This document shows positions 57,992 through 64,000 of a DNA stretch of 64,000 nucleotides, piece by piece. Numbering within the stretch: position 1 is the first letter of the stretch; every line of letters starts with the position of its first letter. The DNA lies in the NCBI GenBank assembly GCA_001915385.1, contig MNQK01000002.1, forward strand, positions 62,001 to 126,000, read 5' to 3'. The notes under the pieces are model-generated. The model saw only the letters and a program-made list of their open reading frames with translations, was not told where the DNA came from and searched no databases. A program made the position numbers and the translations under genes. The DNA comes from Bacteroidales bacterium 52_46. Its GTDB lineage: Bacteria; Bacteroidota; Bacteroidia; Bacteroidales; Muribaculaceae.

Positions 57992-60900
57992 TCATCTGAC
58001 TATGACTTTTTCGGTACGGTTGCCGAAACAGCGTATGTAAATGCCTGAGGACGGTGCTGTCACTCTGACTCCCTGCATGTTGTAATACTCCGCGCCATCA
58101 CCACTGTTGCCGAAAATGATTTCGCCGACAGCGGTAGTAATTCCACGGTTTTTGAAAGACGACCAGCCCGAAGCATCCCGATATGATGCATCGGCACCTG
58201 ACGGAATGAGCAGTTGAGCGTTGTCATAAGTATCTGCAGAGAAAGCATCATCGTCCTCGACATAAGGAGCGTCGGGATTGCGGCTATCCACCTTTTCCAT
58301 ACTGATGCCGGCAAATGCCTGCGAACCGATATAGGATGTATTTTTCGGCAAAACGACAGATTTCAAAGAAGTACAACCGCTGAATGCCTGATTTCCGAGA
58401 AAGTTGAAGTTATCTGGCAGACTGACCGCAGCGAGGTCAGTACAGTTCTTAAAAGAGCGGGCGCCCAATTCAGAAACATTTTCCGGTACAATTACACTTG
58501 TAAGCCCGCTGCCCATGAATGCAGCTTCGGCGATAAAATATACCGACTGCGGTATTTCAACCGAGGTCAGCGCGGAGCAGTTGCGGAATGCGTTGACGGG
58601 GATTTCCCGGATGTCGGCGGGAAGTTCGACCGATGTCAGGCTCGAACAATCAGCGAAGGCATTTTTGCCAAGCGAAGGGGCAACCGTCACCTCCTCCACG
58701 CGGTTTATAACCGACGGTCTGATGATATTTTCCTTTGGGACACGGTGAACAATCTTACCGCTGCCATCGGGACGGTAAGCAACACTTTCGAGCGACTGAC
58801 ATCCCTCAAAGGCGCTGTTGCCGACACTTACCACCGACGAGGGGAGCTGAACGGAGGTGACATCGGTATCGCGGAGCGCGGAAGCAGATAAGGCAACGAC
58901 ATCGTAGATATTCACGCCATCGGTCACCATGTCGGGCACTGTGAAAGCTCCCGAGACTGACGAGGACGCCTCGCCGGCATAGTAGACCTGCGTTTCTTCT
59001 TCGTTGGCAAAGACGTACATCTGCGAGTCGCTGACAGTGGGATAGCCCTTGAACTGACCCCACGACTTGTCGGCCTTGTAGGCTTCGAGCATTTCGTCAG
59101 GGACGAAAATCAACGATGTATTGTAGGTGTCGTAGTCAAAGCCATCGGGGTCGAGACCGGGAATTTCCGAAGCAGCCACGTCGATATGTGCCACGGCGGT
59201 GCCGCCAAAAGCATAGGGAGCGATGGCAAGCCCTTCCTTCTCCACTGTGGCCGGCACATAGAAATATGAGAGGCCGGTACGTTCGAATGCTCCGGAGGCT
59301 ATGGCAGTAAGATGGAATGTAAACTCCGACGGGTCAACAGCCACGGCGCGGCGAGGCGCGTTGACTACCGGTTTGTCGGGATCGTCCTCGTATTCCTCGG
59401 AATCATACCAAACGATTGATTTCAAATCCATATCGCCGCTAAAGGCGTATTCGCCGATGACCCTCAGTCCGGTGGGAATGTGAATGACCGACAGATTTTC
59501 GCAGCCGGAAAAGCATACTGATTCAAGAGTACGCGTACGCGGCGGGAGAGTCACCGCTTCCAGACCGGCGCCCATAAAGGCTTCAGACCCTATTTCGGTG
59601 ATGAATTCAGGAATTGCAATTGACTTAAGATTGTAGCATTTGTAGAATATTCCATTGGGAATCCTTGTAATGAAGCCGGGCAAAGTGACTTCGGTGAGGA
59701 ACGAGCAGCCGGCGCAAACCATATCGCCGAATTGCGTCACACGGCTGAAATCGACCGACGTTATGTCAGTACCACCAAGAGCAAAGTCGCCTAAAGATGT
59801 CACATTACCCAAGTCGACAGAAGTCACCCGACAATATGCAAAAGCGGATTCGGCAACGGCGTCGATGGAATATTCCACGTCGTCGACGGTGATGCATTCG
59901 GGAATAGCTATATCGCCCTTGTAGCCGCCGTCCTCATTGGCTATAACCGTTGCCGTATAGTTCTTTTTGTCAAGCTGGTAGCAGATACCGCCGACATTGA
60001 GCGCCGGAGTCCTGATATTTAATGCCGACCAGTCGGAGTCGGACTTATATGCCTCGTAAGCATCGTTGGGTACCCAGACCGAGTAGCTGTAAACCGGAGT
60101 CGGGAAAGTAGCGGAAGATGTATTGGAGACAGGCGTGATGGCCGGCGGAACCGGAGCATCAATGACTATCCTGGCGAGCGCGGTGCACCCCATGAATGCC
60201 TTGCTTGCGATAGCGGTGATGTTCTCGCCGAAATGGAGGAAAGTCAGGCCGGTGCATTTGTAGAAAGCCTCGCCGCCGATTTCTGTAAGCTCCGCGGGGA
60301 ATGTCAGTTCGGTCAATGCCGTACATTTATAGAACGCTTTATTATTGATTGTCCGCAAAGTAGAGGGGAGCACAAGTTCGGCAAGAGCATCGCAGCCGAG
60401 GAATGTCTCGGCGCTGATTGTGGTAATGCCTTCGGGGATAGCGACCGACTGAAGGGCAGCACAGCCATAGAAAGCGGCATCACCGATTTCGCGCACGCCC
60501 ACCGGCAGATTGACCGAAACGAGGAGGTTGCAATTGCTGAATGCCTCCTTGCCGATAGAGGTGATTGTTTCGGGCAGGACGACAGATTTGAGCGAGCGGC
60601 AGTAGCAGAAAGCCCTTTCGCCGACTGAAGTGACGGCGTAGTCGCCGCCCCACGCGCTGACAGAGGCAGGTATTTCAACGTTTTCAAGCGCAGGATACCT
60701 GTCGTCGTAGGGCGACGAGTATTTATCGCTGTCGTAGGTCACGGTTGCGGTATGGTTGGTCATGTCGAGTTGATAAAGGATACCGCCGACTTCGACGAGG
60801 CATGATGACAGCGGCGCGACGGTGCCGAAGTCAGTCCAGCCCGAGGCTGCCGCATAAGCGTCGACAGAGGCGTCGGGGACGTAGATTTTCCTTGTGGAGA

Positions 60901-62011
60901 GCGCCGACGACTGTGCGTCCATGGCAGGCACTACGTCGGCCAGGCTTATCACCTTGGTCAGCTTGTTGCAGTAATAAAACGCTTTTTCGCCGACTGACGT
61001 AAGGGTCGCGGGCAGTTCTATCTGCGGCAAGGACTTGCAGCAGTAGAATGCCTGTTTGCCGATTGACTCGGTGTTTGACAACGTGACCGAGGTGAGGGCG
61101 CTTTTGCTTGACGTCGACCCCATGCTGAAAGTGTAGTCAGGAATTGTTTTAAGCGGAACGACGGCCGATTCGAGCCCGTAACAATTGGTAAATACATAAG
61201 TGCCCATTGAAATGACACTTTCGGGTATTTTGACCGACTTCAATGCCGTGCAACTTTGAAAAGCATAGCTACCTATGATTGTAAGCCCATCGGGAAATTC
61301 GATGCTTTCAAGTGCCGTGCACTGTTCGAACGCCCTGTTGCTTATCTCTTTCAATCCGTCAGGCAATGTGACATTCTTGAGCTTTACACAATACGCGAAC
61401 ATATTGACACTCAGCGAGGAGAGCTGCGAAGGCGCCTCAAAGCGGCACGACTCAAGCGCCCGGCAGTTGTAAAACGTTCTTTCGCCGACAGTTTCAAGTG
61501 AAGCGGGGAGTATCACGGAAGTAAGGGAGGTATTGCTGGAAAACGCCAGTTCGCCCAGAGTTTTCAGACAGGAACCGTCGGCAAATACCACCGACTCACA
61601 GCCGTTGCACGCAGCGAATGCTGACGCTCCTATACTTTCCACCGATGCGGGGATTTCAATATGGCTGAGTTTATAGCAGTGTTGAAAAGCGCTTTCGCCT
61701 ATGGCTTTGAGTGAGGTGGCGTTGCTCATGTCGATTTCAGCAAGTTCGCTGCACCCGGAAAACGCATAATTACCGATTGACGTGACTTCGGGTCCCACCA
61801 CCAGTCCGATTATTGTATCGTTGTATCCGGGATCCGTGCTCAAGCCGGGAACATCTGTGACAGCGTAATACACTCCGTTTTCGACGTAATTTTCCTTAGG
61901 GGTATCCAGCGCCTTCAATGACGGCGACATCGCCGTGACAAAAGCAAAAGCCAGACTGACAACCAATGTCCTTAACATTGGTGCCGGGGGATTTTTGCAG
62001 AACTTTTTCAT
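57992..62011 (-). CDS. Leucine-rich-repeat (LRR_5, BspA-like) surface protein
   Basis: A 1339-residue secreted protein. The N-terminus has a signal peptide (LRTLVVSLAFAFVTA). The body is made of dozens of LRR_5 units such as LTSVxLPxxVxxIGxxAFxxCxxL. They fall in about four blocks, two of them opened by related strand modules (GGILYQLDMTNHTATV and GGICYQLDKKNYTATV). A segment around residues 885-905 is acidic and Pro-rich. The last 35 residues (EYYNMQGVRVTAPSSGIYI) have the look of a Bacteroidales C-terminal sorting region, which suggests surface display. Binding to host or microbial partners is inferred from the family. Confidence 0.92.
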   Translation of the reverse strand: MKKFCKNPPAPMLRTLVVSLAFAFVTAMSPSLKALDTPKENYVENGVYYAVTDVPGLSTDPGYNDTIIGLVVGPEVTSIGNYAFSGCSELAEIDMSNATSLKAIGESAFQHCYKLSHIEIPASVESIGASAFAACNGCESVVFADGSCLKTLGELAFSSNTSLTSVILPASLETVGERTFYNCRALESCRFEAPSQLSSLSVNMFAYCVKLKNVTLPDGLKEISNRAFEQCTALESIEFPDGLTIIGSYAFQSCTALKSVKIPESVISMGTYVFTNCYGLESAVVPLKTIPDYTFSMGSTSSKSALTSVTLSNTESIGKQAFYCCKSLPQIELPATLTSVGEKAFYYCNKLTKVISLADVVPAMDAQSSALSTRKIYVPDASVDAYAAASGWTDFGTVAPLSSCLVEVGGILYQLDMTNHTATVTYDSDKYSSPYDDRYPALENVEIPASVSAWGGDYAVTSVGERAFCYCRSLKSVVLPETITSIGKEAFSNCNLLVSVNLPVGVREIGDAAFYGCAALQSVAIPEGITTISAETFLGCDALAELVLPSTLRTINNKAFYKCTALTELTFPAELTEIGGEAFYKCTGLTFLHFGENITAIASKAFMGCTALARIVIDAPVPPAITPVSNTSSATFPTPVYSYSVWVPNDAYEAYKSDSDWSALNIRTPALNVGGICYQLDKKNYTATVIANEDGGYKGDIAIPECITVDDVEYSIDAVAESAFAYCRVTSVDLGNVTSLGDFALGGTDITSVDFSRVTQFGDMVCAGCSFLTEVTLPGFITRIPNGIFYKCYNLKSIAIPEFITEIGSEAFMGAGLEAVTLPPRTRTLESVCFSGCENLSVIHIPTGLRVIGEYAFSGDMDLKSIVWYDSEEYEDDPDKPVVNAPRRAVAVDPSEFTFHLTAIASGAFERTGLSYFYVPATVEKEGLAIAPYAFGGTAVAHIDVAASEIPGLDPDGFDYDTYNTSLIFVPDEMLEAYKADKSWGQFKGYPTVSDSQMYVFANEEETQVYYAGEASSSVSGAFTVPDMVTDGVNIYDVVALSASALRDTDVTSVQLPSSVVSVGNSAFEGCQSLESVAYRPDGSGKIVHRVPKENIIRPSVINRVEEVTVAPSLGKNAFADCSSLTSVELPADIREIPVNAFRNCSALTSVEIPQSVYFIAEAAFMGSGLTSVIVPENVSELGARSFKNCTDLAAVSLPDNFNFLGNQAFSGCTSLKSVVLPKNTSYIGSQAFAGISMEKVDSRNPDAPYVEDDDAFSADTYDNAQLLIPSGADASYRDASGWSSFKNRGITTAVGEIIFGNSGDGAEYYNMQGVRVTAPSSGIYIRCFGNRTEKVIVR

Positions 62012-62094
62012 ATCGTTGTGTTTATAATTGGAATTTCAGCGACTGCCGTTTTCGGGCAAACAGTGGATATATTTTTCCATGGTAATGATAGTCG

Positions 62095-62102
62095 CAAATA
62101 TA
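62095..62102 (-). promoter_or_regulatory. Promoter -7 box for the LRR protein gene
   Basis: TATATTTG on the minus strand, 84 bp before the start; a palindrome covers the -33 region. Confidence 0.5.
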
Positions 62103-62117
62103 AACACGTCAGTGTAT

Positions 62118-62148
62118 CAAGCGGTTGTAAAAAACTTACAATCGCTTG
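62118..62148 (-). promoter_or_regulatory. Palindrome at the LRR gene promoter (candidate operator)
   Basis: CAAGCGGTTGTAA and TTACAATCGCTTG form a 13-bp inverted repeat with one mismatch around AAAAC, directly upstream of the -7 box. There is no T-run after it on the minus strand, so it is less likely to be a terminator. Confidence 0.5.
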
Positions 62149-62255
62149 ACAAAAATTATCACAACGGCGAAAAACGCCTCATGCGGCCTGTCTGCATGTA
62201 TGGCAACGGGTGTAATGACGTCATATACATGGTAATGGTAGCAGTCAATGAAAAA

Positions 62256-63920
62256 TCACGGGAAGATATCGGGATTGGCTTGGTACTCGGAGGGGGAACA
62301 GCCGAAAGAGCGCTTGAAGGAATGGGAGAAGGCGCTCAGTTCATCGAAGCCGCATTCGCGGGCAACTTCGGATATTGTCATTGCCTTATTGTCGCGCAGC
62401 AAGGTGACAGCACGGTTCATCTGAATGGCCGAGATAAAGGATTTCGGCAGTTTGCCCGTGGCTTCCACGAAGCGTCGACGGAATGTCTGTTCGCTCATAT
62501 TCAGGCGCGAGGCTATATGTCCGATGCTGTATTCACGCCGGGCCAAACCATCGTTGACGGCTTCTATCACCAGCCTTTCAAAGTCGGATTTCGCATCGGG
62601 GACAGCGGCATCATTTTCCGATAGAGCCTCCTCCCCTGTCCTGACGGGCGATGCATGAGTATAGGCAGCATATTCTATATTAGCCATAAGTTGCTTCAAC
62701 TCATGCCGATAGCGTTTTACACGCCAATGATGCAACCAAATACCGGTTGCCACGCACAGAAGCAATATCACTCCGGCAATAATAAAATCGCGGCGCCGAT
62801 TATTTTTGTGTGTTTCAATCTGTTCATTCAGGCGGTCGGTCTCAAATTCGACCTTATAACGGGCGAGCGCATCGGCCGAGGCCTCACGGTAAAGCGAATC
62901 CTTCAGCAGATTGAATTCCTGCAACGCGATATGCGCACTGTCAGGATTTATTTTCCAATAGCTCTCATAAAGCCCCTGCAATGAATGGAGCCTGTTGTAC
63001 AGGTCGCCCATCCTATCGAACAGCCTGTCGGCTTCGCTGAAATATTTAACGGCTTCGCCGGGGCGGTGCTGCTTCAACAGCATGAATCCGAACTGGTTAT
63101 AATCGATGGCCAGCGAATGGCCGTTACCCGCGTCAATCAGCATGGGGAATGCTTTCCGGAAAACGGCCTCGGCTTCGCCGTACTTCTCCAGCCCCACGAG
63201 CGCCGTGGCTTTCTGCGACAACCGTATCGCCGCACGGGCCGGGCGCCCTGCCGCCGAATCTATTGCGTACGCTCCGTCGGCATATTCTACCGCCTTTTCA
63301 AATTCCCCTTTTTTATAGCAGGCTTCCGACGCCATGCCCATGAGTATGGTTTTACGAAGGGAATTAACAGCCTTGTCGGCATAGCGCATGCCTTCAAGGA
63401 TATATCTTTGAGCTGCATCGGGGTCATCGGCGGCAATATATGTCCCGGCAAGCGTGCTGTAGGTCGAAGAAATACGGTCGTTGTCGCCGCTGCGCAAATC
63501 TATATCCAGACATTCTTTTACATACTCTATAGCTGAGGCGAAATCGCCCGTCCTGATATAGAGCACGCCAAGGAGGTTGAGGCAGTCGGCTTTGGCATCG
63601 CTCGGCCCGTCGTAGAGGGGCAACGCTTTAAGGGCATAGCGCAGCGCCCGCTCATAGTCCTGGACATTGCAATACCACTCCCCACCCCAGTAATAGAACT
63701 GCTGGCTAACGGAATCGACCGGTACGGCGGCCGACATGACGACATCATCGTCTATGAAGCCGTCGGCACGCAATTCATAAAAAAACCGGTTAGCAATCAC
63801 TGTTTTGTTGTTGCTCCCGTCAAAATCATTAATCAGGCGCTCAATCTCGACCTCCGACGCTCCTCCTACAAATGATGCAAGGAGCATTGCGATTATTATA
63901 CTATATCTGATACTTAACAT
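62256..63920 (-). CDS. Membrane-anchored TPR protein with AraC-type DNA-binding domain
   Basis: A 554-residue regulator. A signal peptide or first membrane helix (SIIIAMLLASFVGGAS) is followed by tetratricopeptide-like repeats (about residues 50-360; for example ALRYALKALPLYDGPSDAKADCLNLLGVLYIRTGDFASAIEYVKE). A membrane helix follows near 375-395 (DFIIAGVILLLCVATGIWLHHW) and a C-terminal AraC-type helix-turn-helix near 450-550 (YSIGHIASRLNMSEQTFRRRFVEATGKLPKSFI, ISEVARECGFDELSAFSHSFKRSFGCSPSEYQ). The sensor part would face the periplasm. The start at 63920 directly precedes the signal peptide; a longer frame to 63998 is unlikely. It is upstream of the LRR gene in the same direction, so it may control it. 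Confidence 0.88.
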   Translation of the reverse strand: MLSIRYSIIIAMLLASFVGGASEVEIERLINDFDGSNNKTVIANRFFYELRADGFIDDDVVMSAAVPVDSVSQQFYYWGGEWYCNVQDYERALRYALKALPLYDGPSDAKADCLNLLGVLYIRTGDFASAIEYVKECLDIDLRSGDNDRISSTYSTLAGTYIAADDPDAAQRYILEGMRYADKAVNSLRKTILMGMASEACYKKGEFEKAVEYADGAYAIDSAAGRPARAAIRLSQKATALVGLEKYGEAEAVFRKAFPMLIDAGNGHSLAIDYNQFGFMLLKQHRPGEAVKYFSEADRLFDRMGDLYNRLHSLQGLYESYWKINPDSAHIALQEFNLLKDSLYREASADALARYKVEFETDRLNEQIETHKNNRRRDFIIAGVILLLCVATGIWLHHWRVKRYRHELKQLMANIEYAAYTHASPVRTGEEALSENDAAVPDAKSDFERLVIEAVNDGLARREYSIGHIASRLNMSEQTFRRRFVEATGKLPKSFISAIQMNRAVTLLRDNKAMTISEVARECGFDELSAFSHSFKRSFGCSPSEYQANPDIFP

Positions 63921-64000
63921 AATTCTCTTCAGTATTTTCGTAGGTGTTGCGGGATAATCGCACTCAGAATCCGTATAAAAAGTTGAGTACAAATACATAT

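Noticed and set aside
62028..62624. 198-codon plus-strand frame opposite the regulator gene
   Set aside because: It is antisense to the AraC-type domain and has no recognisable features.

Overview
The window looks like chromosomal DNA of a Bacteroidota bacterium of the order Bacteroidales. A GC-rich relative of the Muribaculaceae is the best guess. The evidence is: Bacteroidota-type promoters (TAnnTTTG -7 box, TTTG-like -33 box) in front of many genes; few Shine-Dalgarno starts; a fused NuoCD in a complex I without NuoE, F and G; an F-type ATP synthase operon in the Bacteroidota order (beta-epsilon first, a-subunit with a long N-terminal extension); a BamA/Skp/UppS/DUF6089 cluster; and LRR_5 surface proteins. 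No rRNA, tRNA, CRISPR array, insertion sequence or integrase was recognised.

Layout. 1-2.5 kb (minus): an M16 peptidase cut by the window edge, a cyclophilin lipoprotein and a small unknown protein. 2.7-10 kb (plus): housekeeping genes pyk, prfB (with an intact programmed +1 frameshift), argB, pyrE, an SRPBCC protein, argH and a Rieske-like lipoprotein. 10.1-17.1 kb (minus): outer-membrane biogenesis, with two Skp/OmpH chaperones, BamA, UppS, a DUF6089 barrel and a DUF6242 lipoprotein. 17.5-35.3 kb (minus): one long respiratory block, nuoA-B-CD-H, then all eight atp genes, then nuoI-J-K-L-M-N, so the ATP synthase operon sits inside the complex I operon. 36-47.8 kb: a DUF456 protein, a lipoprotein, ribD between two large inverted-repeat elements, a GHL10-type hydrolase, a GDPD phosphodiesterase and a giant alpha-2-macroglobulin. 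48-57.8 kb: an AT-rich DUF4143 ATPase, prmC-recX-comF, murI, an AT-rich YhcG-type nuclease, trpS, a three-gene lysis-like cassette (holin, amidase and a lipoprotein with a C-terminal membrane anchor resembling a single-protein spanin), and a YitT membrane protein. 58-64 kb (minus): a 1339-residue leucine-rich-repeat surface protein downstream of a membrane-anchored TPR/AraC-type regulator.

The main points for follow-up are the complex I/ATP synthase operon fusion, the repeat-bearing C-terminal tail of NuoI, the phage-free lysis cassette, the 343-bp nested palindrome next to ribD, and a scattered set of degenerate 9-bp and 10-bp tandem repeats that fill many intergenic gaps. All calls come from reading the sequence and supplied translations; no database search was run.
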